A stretch of 64,000 nucleotides of DNA from Aedes albopictus (GCF_035046485.1 NC_085137.1:3573977-3637976), one strand, 5' to 3'. Shown: positions 22,555 to 34,600, counted from the first letter of the stretch. Notes: generated from the letters alone by a model not told the origin. Numbers and translations are program-made.

Positions 22555-22695
22555 TTCACCGGATGGCGAAGCGCCACGAGCAGAACCACGAATGAGCCGG
22601 CTAAACCATAAACATCGCGGAGCTAAGAAAACCTGTGACAGCGATTTCAAAACACTGCCACTCGCGCGCAAAGCTTGCTGCGATCCCAATTCGGC
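22555..22695. repeat. Dispersed repeat family Q, copy 1
   Basis: Shares CCGGAT.GCG.AGCGCCAC near its start and TGCTGCGATCCCA near its end with 30850-30955, same order and orientation. Function unknown. Confidence 0.45.
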
Positions 22696-23400
22696 AATTA
22701 ATCCATTAAGGTAAAAACATTCTATTTGTGTACACCCAACTTATAACACAAGTGAAGGCTTTAATGTGACGTTAAATTCTAATTAAGTTTAATTCAGAAT
22801 TAACAATGCAAATAAGCTCATCATCAGCATTCGCAATACATAAAATCCCTTGAACTGCATTATTGATGCTGATAAGACCGTATGCATACAAGCTATAATT
22901 TAGCACTATATCAGCATTTTATGTGAAAACAGAACATTTCATCAGTGCTACCTAATATTTTGAAAGATGGACCACGTGCTCGATGATTACGTGTAGTGAT
23001 GAAAACGACAAAAAAAGAATCCAATTTCAACTGCCACTACCACAATCGCAATTTGTGTGACAGGATTACATGATAATTCAAATTAGCCCGTTTTCTATGC
23101 ATCACATACTAGGAAGAAAACGCAGCAATAATCATAAGCCTAAGAAAGAAAATCATAAAACATTACATAAATATAATGCAATTCCATCCAAACTACTTAT
23201 TTTTGTCTTTCCGTTGTGGAAGGGCCAAATTTTCAATAACGTTTTTTTATTTATTTTGATTACCATCTGCTTAGCTGCAAGGCTGCGTGCCATGAAGCTA
23301 GAAAGTTCATAACATGTGATAAGGGCCTAAGTCCAAAATGTAAACATTGAGAAATCTGCTTGAGAAGGTTTCCATGTATGTTCACAAACCGTATTTAGAA

Positions 23401-23576
23401 ATAAATATAAAGAAAATTGCGTTAACTACTGTTCCTTTGAATTCCGTCGAGTCGAGTCAAGTACAAGACACTGAAGACGACCTTACGGTTGAGGTCGAAA
23501 TACGTATCTGTCAAAGGATGCAAATTCTTAGAGGAATTCAAAGGAACAGTACTTAACGCGATTTTCTTTTTATTTA
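23401..23576. mobile_element. Foldback element of the GTCGAAATACGTATCTGTCAA family, diverged copy
   Basis: Arms around 23401-23445 and 23533-23576 are inverted (GTTAACTACTGTTCCTTTGA against its near complement). The centre carries AGGTCGAAATACGTATCTGT, also present in the foldback at 49924-50154. Confidence 0.65.
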
Positions 23577-24404
23577 CAGATATTCCCCTAACAAGCCCAG
23601 GTTAATCATCATCGTATTTAGAAATCAGACACTGGATTAGTTTCACTTATGCAGCAAATGATGCGCATGACTGCTCCCTACATGCTGTCTAGCGCCAAAA
23701 ATAGCATACTACAGTCGACTCTCTTCATATCGATGTTCTACATCTCGATATCTCTCCCTATATCGATGGTTTGGTGGGTCCCTTCACTCTGCATATATTT
23801 AACCTTTCTACACGTCGATATCTCCTTACGTTGAGCACATAGTGGGTAAGATGCGATGCAAAGAGGAGATAAGAGATCGGATAAGCGTCGAAGCACACTC
23901 TGTGGAAACTATATGCAGAACGCATGAACCGTACATAGTAGATGAGTTGCGATGAGTGCGGAGATGCGATGGAGCTGCTTCGACGCATGTGAACGCAAGA
24001 GAACGCAAGAGAATGCTAGTCGGGTATGGATTTTATGATTGCGCTCGTTGTGTATGTAAAGCAATGCGGATTTAATGTGTTGGGAATGCTAGTAGGTAAT
24101 ATAAAATGCGTTAATATGTTGTTAGAAAGTTTAAGGGTTTTATGGTATTCAACTCAATTGCTAAAAGGATTCTGATTGAAAGGTTCTGCTTTTTCTTTGT
24201 CAGCCAAAACTAGAAAAGAGTGTGACATCGATTTCGACTGATACTCTTTTACCTAATATATGATGAATATTGTGTACTTGGGTGTCTACTCATAACTCAA
24301 AATAAAATTCCCTGAGTTTTCCAGGTTTTTCCAGATGAAATTTTGAAAGTTTATAATTAAAAAATAACCCAAATTTTCTAAAAATTATAAAGGGTGACTT
24401 AGGG

Positions 24405-24807
24405 CAAGGATGGGAACACTCACTTGCAGAGAGTTACACTCACTTGATGTTTTCTCAGCTCCGGAGCGTGCAATCAAGAAATGATGTATGGACGACTTTT
24501 GCCTTGTGGTTTTGTCTCAAAGTTTGCCGAATAGAGTAGGGGTCGCACACGCATACCGAAGTAGTGAAGGAGCTGCGATGGCACCTCTCCACGAAATGAA
24601 TGTAAATTACACTCACCTCGTGGAGAGTTGCTTTCAAAGCTCTATCACTACTTTGGCATACGTTTCCGACCCATGCTTTATTCGGAAAACTTTTAGACAA
24701 AACCACAAGGCAAAAGTCGTCCATACATCATTTATTGATTGCACGCTCCGGAGCTGAGAAAACATCAAGTGAGTGTAACTCTCTGCAAGTGAGTGTTCCC
24801 ATCCCTG
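24405..24807. mobile_element. Near-palindromic hAT MITE, 403 bp, with 8-bp target duplication
   Basis: Ends CAAGGATGGGAACACTCACT and CAGGGATGGGAACACTCACT (read inward) are followed by inverted arms of about 170 bp or more. The 8-bp duplication ACTTAGGG is exact at 24397-24404 and 24808-24815. Because the element is a palindrome, two near-identical 89-codon frames appear on opposite strands. They mirror each other and are not genes. Confidence 0.95.
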
Positions 24808-24969
24808 ACTTAGGGTATCATCGCCAGGTTTGTTCTCTTCGTCATGAGGGATTTATGCCGGTCAAATTGCCTGAAACTTGATCATATTCAATTTGGTTGG
24901 GAAAGATTTGATGCCAACTCTGAGTTCAACAGGTTTCAAAAAACCCCCCATGACGAAGAGAACAAAACT

Positions 24970-26760
24970 GCCGAAAATACGTAAGTTCCCCTACTCTTCA
25001 AAAAATCTTTCAACATTTCTGAGCATTATTCCTGGAATTTCTTCCAAAGTATCTTCCTGGCTTTCCGCAAGATTCTTTCACACGAGATATCTGTTTGAGT
25101 ACGTCCCGATATTTCTTGCAAAGGTTTTCCGATATACTAGAGATTCTCGCTGGATTCTTCCTGAAGATCCATCCAAAACTATTCAAAGTTTCTTCAAGAA
25201 TGTTTTAGCCATGCGGTTAGAGTCCGGGTGGATGAGGGTTCGATTCCCGCTTCGACCGAAGAAAATTTTCACGAGAATAGCTTCTTATCCGTAGCCACTC
25301 CGTGTTAAGTTTCGTTCAATCGGTACAGCCGCCTGCTGAAGCCAGTGTCCATGCCTTTTTTAACGGTTTTCCGGGACAGCTATCCATAAACTATTGGATT
25401 TTTACCGATAGTTTTCCGATATTCCTCTTGTTTTCCTCACGGAACCTCGTCCACAGCTGCTTTCAAGATTCCATATGGTTTTCAGAATTCCTCCTTGGAT
25501 GTCCTTAATATTTTTTCTCGGGATTACTATTATCTCGAGCTTTTTTCGAGATGTCTCATTTTATCTCAGGTTTTTCCTGAAGTTCCTGTCGAGATTTCTT
25601 CAATAACACTTTGCGGAGTTTCTCGCAACATTTTGTTGTTTTCCCTCGAATATTTCTCCATGAATTTCCTATAAGGTAAGGTAAGTTATCTCAGGAAACT
25701 GAGGAAAACCCGTAGAAGAATCCCTGCAATTACTTTGGGAGAAATTCCTGAAGGAATATCCAGAATCTCGGGACAATTTCTGGTAAAGATTCCGGGAAGA
25801 ATTTTGGGAATAATGCACAGAATATCTTTAAAAACTCTCAGGTGGATCACTATAAGAAATCCGGTACAACTACAAGAAACAGCCTGGCTCTGAAAATATG
25901 CAAGAGAAGAATTCAATGAGAAATATCAGCAATAATTCCTGTAGAAATCCCAGAAAGCACTCTGGAAAAAAAAATCTTAGGGGAAAATCCAGGGTATTTT
26001 AATTAAGAAAAGCTCTGAGAGACATCTCATGACCAACATCGGAAGGAATCTTCTGAGAGAAGTTCCAGGAGATACTCCGAGAAAAATCTCAGGTAAAATT
26101 TCAAAATAAACATCGCAAAAACTTTTAACAAATTCCTGTAGGAGACCAGGAAGAACATCTCGAAGAAAGCCCAAAGCAATGGTTTGAAGATATCACAGGA
26201 AAAAATAAAAGAAATCTCTTGAGGAACTCTTGCAGTAAATTCGTGAAAACTCCTTCAGAAATCCTTGGAGAAACTTTAGTAGGAACCCCAGGAATAACTT
26301 CTTTAGCAGCTCTGAAAAACGTTCTGTGAAGATCTTCTGGGGAAGTCCCAAGAGGAACACCGGAAGGAATCGGGTAAAATTTTCGTGAGGAGTGCCGAAA
26401 CAAATTCCACGATTTATCCCGGCAGACATTCTTATGGAGTATTCGGAATAAATTCTGGTAGAAATCCTACGAAGATTTCTTTGAGCAAAACACTGGAGGA
26501 ACTCTGAGAAGAAATAGCATCCCCGTGAAAAACTCCAGGAGAAATCGGTTGAAATTCAGGAATCCTGGAAGGAATCCGGAAGTATACCTTTCCGGAAAAA
26601 AATCAAAAAGGAATACCAAGAAAAATAGCGTCAAAAATGCGGAATGGAGTTTTATAAGAAATCCTGGGAGACATTCCAGGAGATATTGTTAAAGAAGTTC
26701 CAGAAAGAAATTCTGACGGAATTTCTGGAAAAAAAATCCTTGTAGCGAAATTTCTATATG
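24970..26760. repeat. GAATTCC-type degenerate tandem block 4
   Basis: Long run of TTTCTTCAAGA, ATTCCTGGAA and GAAATTCCTG-like words. The left part is T/C-rich on the plus strand and the right part (after about 25690) A/G-rich, an orientation change like that at 8.83 kb. A SINE-like piece interrupts it at 25207-25300. Confidence 0.55.
25207..25370 (+). mobile_element. tRNA-derived SINE fragment
   Basis: TAGCCATGCGGTTAGAGTCCG resembles an A-box region and GGGTTCGATTCCCG is a canonical B box. The space between them is shorter than in a tRNA, implying a deletion. No target duplication located. Confidence 0.55.
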
Positions 26761-27306
26761 GATTTTTACTACCAGGTTCATACGACCCAATGTTTTTTTT
26801 TTTGGAGTAAAATTTCCCTGAGTACTCAAGAAATTCCCTGAGTATTCCAGGTTTTCCCTGTTAAATAAAATTCCCTGAGGATTACCGGTTTTCCAGGTTT
26901 TTCCAGGTAGTAGACACCCTGTATTAGAGACATCTTTTCTCGTAGATGTCGCCGAAAATTTTGTAATAAAAAAAATCTATATCCTTAAATAATACATACT
27001 TGCCGAATTTTTGTTTCTTTTTGCCGAGATCAGCACAATAAAGTAATGTTTTATTGCCGAAAATCTGTATGACAGTCTCATATTGATTTAAATTGAAATC
27101 AACACTCAGATAGCTCAGTCCTGAAAGTAAAAATATGTGTATACATAAAGATATCCCTCACGCGGATATAATTACATTTTATACCATGTTTTATACATTC
27201 TTTTATTAAATAATTAATTCAATAATCTCAATCTTGTACAGTTACACCAGATTTGTTTTTTGAACTGGTCGGTTTTTGCTATTGCAACAGGATCAAAACT
27301 GACTAA

Positions 27307-27561
27307 GTTATAGCAAAAAAAACGGCCCGCGCAAAACAAAAAGCAGGTGCATTTTATCTTTCTGCTCTTACAGATGAAACGATCATTTCACTACCCACAT
27401 CCAAAGAAGCGCTGCAACATACAAGCGACTTCATCGATCAAATCACGCGAGTCGTTGATGCGCACGAAATAGGCGAAAAAGGATGTGAAAACAACATGCG
27501 CACCCTCATTGAAAACCTCATGCACTATGGCCTATCAAACTTCCCTCTTCTCATCTCATAA
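27307..27561 (+). pseudogene. Possible C-terminal transposase fragment of the pogo-like element
   Basis: An open stretch of 84 codons reads like real protein near its end (EALQHTSDFIDQITRVVDAH, then a short Leu-rich helix), unlike the low-complexity frames around it. It ends at a TAA just before the right subterminal repeats, where a transposase C-terminus would lie. It has no start codon in context and no DDE residues, so it can only be a remnant. The link to transposase rests on position and style, not on a recognised motif. Confidence 0.3.
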
Positions 27562-27899
27562 CTTATCGCATCCGATCGCATCTCACCTTACCCACTATGG
27601 TCACAGCCTTATCTCGATATCTCTTTATCTCGATGCGATCTCGTTCGGTTTTGTTCTAGGTTTTCTCTCCATATGTCGATATGACCGTTTTCACAGGTTG
27701 CTAGATCTTGTTTCTTAGGTGCAAAACATTCTGGGAAGGCGAAGTGATATCTGTTTGTTGACGGTTTTTTCCTAGTAACGGCCGATTTTCCAATCTAGTA
27801 TTCATTACAAATTGATTCTTGAATTCGATCTCTCCTTATCTCGATGGTCCCTTCAATATCGAGATGTAGAGAGTAAACTGTACATTGAAATTCGTATAA

Positions 27900-28372
27900 A
27901 AATTAAATTTTCGAACAGCAATGGACATTGGCCCTTTTTTAAAAATTTTATTGACTTAGACCCCAATACTTTGGCCCTTTGACAATAAGAAAATGACTTA
28001 GGCCCTAGTACATTGGCCCAATGAGCAACTATAAATCGACTTAGGCCCTTTTGAATTGAGCTATTTTTAAGTTAAAAGAAATTATGCAAGAAAGAAGCAG
28101 ATTCAACTCAAAACCATGAAAAATCCAAGTAACGTGCCAAAAGGCCTAAGTAAAATTGAGATCTAGTCCACCCTGGGCCATTTTACTTCGACTTAGGCCC
28201 AAAAGGAACTATGAATTTACTTAGGCCTTTTGAAAAATCATCCAAAAAGTCATGTTAAAATGGGTTTTTGGCGTGGGTGAGGAAGTGTATCGATAGATTG
28301 CGTGAAACTTGATAGGAATAACGGAAAATCGCGTTTGTTTACATTTTCGACTTAGGTCCTTATCACATGTTA
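27900..28372. repeat. Irregular GACTTAGGCCC repeats
   Basis: CTTAGGCCC, CTTAGACCC or their complement occur about ten times between 27955 and 28362, often next to TTGGCCC. This may be the subterminal array of the outer element. Confidence 0.5.
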
Positions 28373-28589
28373 CGCTAGATTTGTCCTATTGCCGAATTGT
28401 AACACTTGCAGTGCAGTAGCTGGGCTTTCATTCCTGCATTATAGCAGCACGCTATTTCACCTTTTCCGGCATTAAATCAGCATTATTCTGCATTTAAAGC
28501 AATAAAGCATTAAATGATTGCATTATATGTGCAGGTAATGCTGTAAGTATGCCAAATTTTATTGCGGACTGGTTACTTGGGAATAGCGC

Positions 28590-28866
28590 GACTGACTAAC
28601 AAACATTTTTTCCTGCGGCCTTTGGGGTAGCGGTAAACGCTGTCCTTCTCATAACAAAGTTCGACACCAACATGCTTATCCTCTACCTGACTGCAAGGAC
28701 GTGGCCGACGACATTGTATTATTAAAGAGAAACTGAAACCTGCACAGTGTGAATGATTATGAACACTCGCAATCAACCATTCAGTTGTTTTGTTATGTTA
28801 CTTTCATTGGGCCGGGTCAATCACGCAGTAGCATAGCATCCATTGATACGTGCAGTCAGTCTAGGC
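28590..28866 (+). repeat. Retroelement 3' module, copy with GGACGTGGCC
   Basis: Matches the last 280 bp of the 1179-2180 insertion (CTGACTGCAAGGACGTGGCC, TTAAAGAGA, GGGTCAATCACG, CAGTCAGTCTA). It ends in a CTAAG-type tail, which resumes after the element at 28870-30598. Confidence 0.7.
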
Positions 28867-28869
28867 TAA

Positions 28870-30598
28870 GGGGCCGTCCATATACCACGTGGACAGAAAA
28901 ATCGTGATTTTTGACCCCCTCCCCCCTCCCCGTGGACAAGCGTGGACTTTTCACTGACCCCTACCCCCCTCCCCTAATGTCCACGTGGACATCAGAAAAA
29001 AAAATATTTGGATATTTTTATTTGAAAAAAAAACAGTGATTTTCTAATTTTTTAAGTTTTTTTTTCTGAAAATGATGCAATGAATAAAATATTTTTCTTA
29101 ATTTTATATTTTACGAATATTTTCGTATTACAAATTATCTACATAGGCTACTATAGCTCTCTGAATGCTCAACCCACGGTTTTCTCATATTTTTAGATGA
29201 CTTTTATGCTTTTATATACTATCTATCAAAGATTGTATTTTTTTAGATCATTGTCGAAAAACATTTATTACAACAACATTTTGAAAGTGCATAGTATAGT
29301 TTCAAAACTCACTCATAGTGATATGATTTTGAACTTAATGTTCTATAAAATATTTCATATAGAATTTTAACGAAAATTTTAGACACGAGACAGTTTGAAA
29401 TCCTGATAACTTTTCAAGAATGTTGCCATTATAATTTCAAAATTGGTTTTAAAAGTTATGATTTTATCCTTTGAGTAGCCGTTGCGAACTTAAAACACGT
29501 CATTTAATAAAAATAATATAATATTGTCGCGCTTACATTTTATTAGAATCCGGCGGCGGTCGTACGCCCGCAAGGTATACAGCTACAGTGACAGTCGCAA
29601 GGCAAAACAAAAGAAAATATGTTCCCGCCCAAAACAAAAGCACGTGGGTTTCGCGAAGTGACAGATGGTTTTGAATGTATTTGTGATGAGCGGCAAGAGT
29701 GGTTCAGTGAAATGAGTATGCTTGCTGTCAAATCCCATATAATGGAATTGAATAATTTTAAAATCTGGTGACGCTGTTATGATTAGTAACTGTCGCGGTT
29801 ATATCAGAAGCCAGAGGCAGATAATCGTCATATTCTGATTTTTCTTGAGAGGCATAATAGATAACTGTCACATAACATAAGTGGAACTCCATAGTCAGAA
29901 CGAAGGAAAAAGTTGTATCCTTTACCAGCACGCGAAACTGTTATATCTCTTAAAAGAGGCATTGAACTGTCATTCATTTTGGTAAACAAAAAACATCTGA
30001 TCCAACCAGTATTCCAGTTTTGTTAAAGAACACAGGAACGAAGATTAGCATCTGAAACATGCGCAAAACTTGCTGCTGGAAATCCACTTGTTCATTTTTT
30101 CATAAATTCATTAAAATCTTCGAAATAACATATCCACGTTTCACAAATTGATCTCCCTTTATATTCAAGGCTGGAAAACGTATTTTTGATTTGCGTTTAA
30201 AGTTTCATCACAGTTTATGTCTTATTTTTGATCGCCACGGGCTGCCAGTCTAGATCTATGAGGTCTTTGTTTTACTTCACGACAATGAAAAATGGTATAC
30301 GTGCTGAAAAATGGTATGGCAATAATGTTATAACGCCTTTGCCATTGCGATGCCCTGTATACCAGCGTACGAAATCGAAAAGGCATCAACTTTTTAAGCC
30401 AGAGTTCCACTTATGTAACTGTCATGGAGTAGAATTACATCAATAATACAACATAATTTGTTACACTGATGATTCTTAAATCAATATTGTCCACGTGGAC
30501 ATTTGACAAACCCCCACCCCCCTCTCCGTGGACAAGCGTGGACTTTTCTCAGACCCCCTCCCCCCTCTAAATTGTCCACGTGGTATATGGACGGCCCC
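28870..30598. mobile_element. TAA-flanked TIR element, 1.73 kb
   Basis: A 25-bp perfect terminal inverted repeat starts GGGGCCGTCCATATACCACG. TAA borders both ends (28867-28869, 30599-30601). It sits inside the CTAAG tail of the retroelement copy on its left. Each end of about 115 bp is itself symmetrical, with CCACGTGGAC on both sides of CCGTGGACAAGCGTGGACTT. The interior is AT-rich, with a further inverted pair ACATAAGTGGAACTC at about 29875 and 30405. It has no transposase. The TIR start relates it to the MITEs at 8128, 9955 and 38817. Confidence 0.85.
29868..30425. repeat. Inner inverted pair within the 1.73-kb element
   Basis: AACTGTCACATAACATAAGTGGAACTCC (left, in part) is mirrored by the GAGTTCCACTTATGTAACTGTCATGG region on the right. 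It may be a nested element or the ancestral core; target duplication not found. Confidence 0.4.
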
Positions 30599-30849
30599 TA
30601 AGCTAAAGTAGATGTTCAAAATCATAATTAAAATCAGAGTTGAAAGTCTATGTTCAAATCGTTAGGAATAACATTCTGGAGGCGCACCATGTGTAATCCT
30701 GATTTAGTTAGACCGCAATTCACAATTATGAACACCAGCACCGCTGGTAATCTAAAAAACCTCTATAATCACGAATTATCCTCTGCTAGAATCGACAGGT
30801 GAGAAAAAATATGATGAGCTTCGACGAGTACTATTCGTGGGATAAATTG

Positions 30850-30960
30850 CCGGATAGCGTAGCGCCACCAGAAGCTTCACAAACCGGCCAACAGAATTCA
30901 AAACAAACAACAAACGCAGCCGCTCGTGTGTACAGCCTGCTGCGATCCCAGTTACAGCTT
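30850..30960. repeat. Dispersed repeat family Q, copy 2
   Basis: See 22555-22695. Confidence 0.45.
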
Positions 30961-30999
30961 AAATTTCAAATTTTCTCATGATAAATTGCACGAAGCATT

Positions 31000-33720
31000 C
31001 ATTATTTAACTCAGGCGCAGGCTCAGAACACATTTGAATTTGAATAGATCAAATTTATTTAAATGTCTGGGCTTTGGAAAACTAAACGAGTTTGAGGGTT
31101 AACACTGTATGTTATTGCCATGTTTATTTTGTTAAGATACCATTACATTTGACAAATATTTGACCAAACAGGCTGAACATTTTCGCAACACGAAAAAGGT
31201 CTATGCCTAATGAACTTGCAATACTTACCTCTCATTTCCACTTCCGATTGGATAATTTGCATAAGTCACCGAAAGACAACATGTCACGTTACACAAGAAC
31301 TTTTTATTCTGTTTTGTAATCCACTATTCAAGTGTTTAAACGAAACAAGTACCACCACAGGAAATGCCGACGGCAAATTTAGGTAACTTCGTGCAACGCC
31401 TTCGATTTGCACATTTCTTTCTCACATTCGCTTTGTATCGAGCGCATTCATTCGTTTGCTCACAGTTTCATGTAATCGTGTTTTGCATTTTCTTCTTCAC
31501 CACACTGATCAAAATCAACGCCTTCAATTATTCAAATTCCCCGGGTCAACACCGAACCGAATGTGCACGCTCTATTGCAATCATTATTAGCACATAAACA
31601 AACACTTCCTCTCCGACTAATTGATTGTCGGTCACTCGAAAAAATATCACCCCGTGCCAGACGTCGTTTTCGCTCCAAGCACCTCGACCGGATCGACTGG
31701 ATATTGGTATCGGCCCCTGACCGGTCGTCGGTGGCAGCAGTCTCGTCTGACCCGGCAAGTGGCAAGTGGAAGAACGCAGACCGGTGGGAGTAGGCGGCGA
31801 ATTGCCACTCATTAACACGCACCAAAAAGGGCACCCACCCAAGCAAGCGGGAAGGGTTGCACCTACTACAACACAAGCACCGTACGCGGGAGTGAACTCG
31901 TACCAAGAACCGCCGAACAACAACAGTAACTTCCGCACGCGACCAAGACCTGCGAACACAGAGACGGACACTACCGAAGTCGTTCAGTCTCGAACCGGAA
32001 AACCGGCAACAACAATCGACAGTCGACAGCCGACGATACAACAGTCGCAGCCTACTACCACTGCAGTCCACTACCCAACGGAGAGGCCTCTCTGGACCAG
32101 CTGCGGCTGCACCACACTCTGCGGCACACGCTCTACGGGTGCTTCTTGGGGAGCTCCAACTGTTTTGTCAATCTATCATCGTTCGACTCGAACAACACTA
32201 ATTAATAAAGTTATAAAAATCAAATAGATAGCCGCCGGAATTGCTTGCCGGAGAGGAGAGACGAGTTGGCTTCTTGTGCTTTTTTTTTCATTCCACGGCT
32301 GAACCCCCCAAAAAGGTATCTTCCTCGTCGGTTACCCGTGGAACGGTGGAGCTTCTCAGGGAGTCTTGGGGCGGCAGCATTCTAACTCTTTCGCTCTCAT
32401 TTTATCATCAAAGGGCGCGAGACTTGCTTTCCTTCTCTTTCGCGTGGAGCCTCCCGCGTCACATCATCCACGTGTTATTCGTTACTATCGGGCAGCCGAC
32501 TATGATGAACGAAAAAAAAAAAACACCACACCAAACGGTGATGATATCTATCGCAGTAGTCGTCACAAAACGTCGACGACGACGACGTCGTCAAGCAACG
32601 CGGTAGCGGATGAGAAGCCTCAGCGAGCGAGCAGATCGAGCGAAACGAGCGAGCGAGCGCAATAACAAACGACGAAACAAAAAAAAACAACACAAATGAC
32701 GATAAAAAAGCACATGCGTTTACATCGAAACGTCAAATGGGACTAAGAAAATGTGCCTCTCGGTATTGCAATCGCTTTCGATATGCACAAGCAGCGACCA
32801 GAAGACACACCGCCGCACCACCGTCGGGAAAGCAAGGGCAAGAAAACCAAAAGTGTGCGAAACTCCCCCCCCCCCCCCCCCCCTTCCTTCCTGGGACGGG
32901 GGGAGGTATCCCCCCGCACCCATGCAAAACAATGAGATCGGTGGCCACCCGCGATTTTACTGCGCGAGCTGCTTCCTTTCTTGCGAAGAATTGGGGAGAA
33001 GACACCACACTCGGAAGGAATCATCGCCACAGACACACTTGCATACGAGAGAGAGAGCACTCTCATCAAGCTCGGCTATCTTGTCATCATACACCACCCT
33101 CATCACCACCCAGTCGGAAGAGTTTCGTCAAGTTACCAATCGCAGTATGCTCCCCAACTCCTCACGTGCTGGCACTTGTCTTGGCCAGAGACGTCGGTTT
33201 CCATGGAGAAGCGAGAGCGAGCTTTTTCTCGAGCTCCCGCCATGGGCCTACTGCGTTGCTACCAACGGAACGCAGCTGATTGTGTTGGTCGGCTCCCCGA
33301 GTGTGATAAAAAAGCGCTTGAGACTTTTTAGATTTTAAACTGACTGTGTGTGAGGGGGCCGCTTTTTTTCGTTCGTCAAGTTCAGGAGAGTGTATTGGTT
33401 CTCAGAGGGGGAGCCGAGATTGTTTTTTGTCTTCTTCTTCGGCTGTATTGTGAAGCACTGCGAAGGGGAGGTGACCGACCGACCGACCGGTCGATCGTTG
33501 TACGAATGTGTATATGAGATATGGTAATGTGGCGTGGGGGTGCTGGTTGACGCAAAAGTGTAAAACCTGTCCGCGGCAAACAATACCCACCGAGCAACAC
33601 TCTTTGCACCCAGAGAGCGGCGAGAGATGTGTGTAGAAAAAAGCAAGCGAATCGAAGCAATCCACAAAAGGGTGGGAGAAATCATATTCATATTATGCTG
33701 CTCCAATCAGAGGTGCGCTC
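31000..33720. other. GC-rich gene-free region, candidate host regulatory or UTR sequence
   Basis: From about 31550 to 33340 the DNA is CpG-rich and stop-poor, with long overlapping frames on both strands (up to 195 codons). None resembles a known protein, and none keeps a consistent codon pattern against its overlapping rivals. A poly-C run at 32867-32883 creates spurious proline tracts. A (GACC)n run lies at 33473-33488. Transposon ends are absent over 2.7 kb, unusual for this window, which suggests sequence under constraint such as a promoter with a 5' UTR. This is inference. Confidence 0.4.
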
Positions 33721-34600
33721 AGGCTTAATGCGCGATATTGTATGCGCATTTTTATGCTAACTAGATGGTAATAAGGCAGCACCATTTTCCATCGGAGCTT
33801 AGGACAGGAATGGTGTAGGTAGTGATGTGCCTCGCCATCCTTTTCGCACGCTTGTGAATCGTTTGGTTTTCTATATGTACATGGCATCGTTAGAAATGCG
33901 AATATTATATAGAAACGAGGTACAATGTGGAATAAAACCTTTTTACTGCTCCTGCAGGAAATTTATAATGCATGGAACTTCAACTGAGCTGTGATGTGAT
34001 ATATGATAGAAAATGGAATGCCAAGAACGGAATTTAATATATTTTTATTTTCTAGCACTGATGTGTCTTGTACATTATTTTTCTTGCAATTATGAAAATT
34101 TAACATTATTGATATTTGAATCATATTTATTACATAAATACTAAATCATACGACAAACATCTCTACAAACCGTTGCTCAACTGTAGTAAACGGATGACTA
34201 GCAGCAAAACAATTCGAAGATGTGAACACGACTTTTTCGAGAGGCGCCCACCAGCCTAATCAGTGTCGCCGGAAAACCATAGAGGTTGCTCATGATTGAA
34301 ACCTCTCTGTCTTTCCAGCTCGCTCAGTCATCAAGTCACGAAAGTTTTCATCGGAAATCAGTTTCCTGATGAAAAATACTAGAAAGAGAGAGGTGTCAAT
34401 CATAAGCATTGATCAGTTGACATAATGAATCATAGTAGTGATGAGTCGACAAGACCTACAAGAGTTTGTAATTAGTTTTGAATCGTCTGAAAATAAGCAA
34501 GTGCTTGGGCTTTTCATAAAGCTGATAAAGAGAACGAAATGCATAAATATGTTGAGAATACGTCTTCTTCGATCGATCCTTAACCTGCGTTTATAGATGC
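33721..34600. other. Gene-free stretch
   Basis: AT-rich DNA without recognised elements. Confidence 0.35.

Larger units (their letters stand above)
24279..26922. repeat. Inverted pair ending in GGGTGTCTACT, possible nested element
   Basis: GGGTGTCTACT at about 24280 is mirrored by AGTAGACACCC at 26911-26921. Both are followed inward by CCTGAGTTTTCCAGGTTTTTCCAG-like words. No target duplication was found, so the limits are uncertain. Confidence 0.4.
23712..27880 (+). mobile_element. Pogo-like DNA transposon relic
   Basis: Ends CAGTCGACTCTCTTCATATC (left) and CAGTTTACTCTCTACATCTC (right, read inward) lie between TA dinucleotides at 23710-23711 and 27881-27882. Both ends carry further ATCTCGATATCTC-like words, and an internal inverted pair (ATAGTGGGTAAG) sits near 23838 and 27587. 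CAGT ends with a TA duplication and repeated CGATAT-type subterminal motifs fit the pogo branch of Tc1/mariner. The interior holds a hAT MITE, a tRNA-like SINE piece and a long GAATTCC block, so the coding region is almost gone apart from a possible piece at 27307-27561. Confidence 0.6.
23310..28372. mobile_element. Outer TIR element of 5.06 kb (host of nested insertions)
   Basis: A 36-bp terminal inverted repeat (start TAACATGTGATAAGG) matches at 34 of 36 positions between 23310-23345 and 28337-28372. Near the right end GACTTAGGCCC-type words are repeated. Everything between, including the pogo-like element, appears to have accumulated inside. The inverted repeat is clear; treating it as one element is inference. 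Confidence 0.5.

Noticed and set aside
24455..24757. Two similar 89-codon frames on opposite strands
   Set aside because: They mirror each other because the DNA is a palindromic hAT MITE.
31532..32227. Frames of 179 (minus) and 153 (plus) codons
   Set aside because: Both strands are open at the same place, with no recognisable motif or clear exon borders.
32737..33338. Frames of 180 and 195 codons with proline tracts
   Set aside because: They overlap in different frames, the prolines come from a poly-C run, and no domain is visible; typical of GC-rich noncoding DNA.
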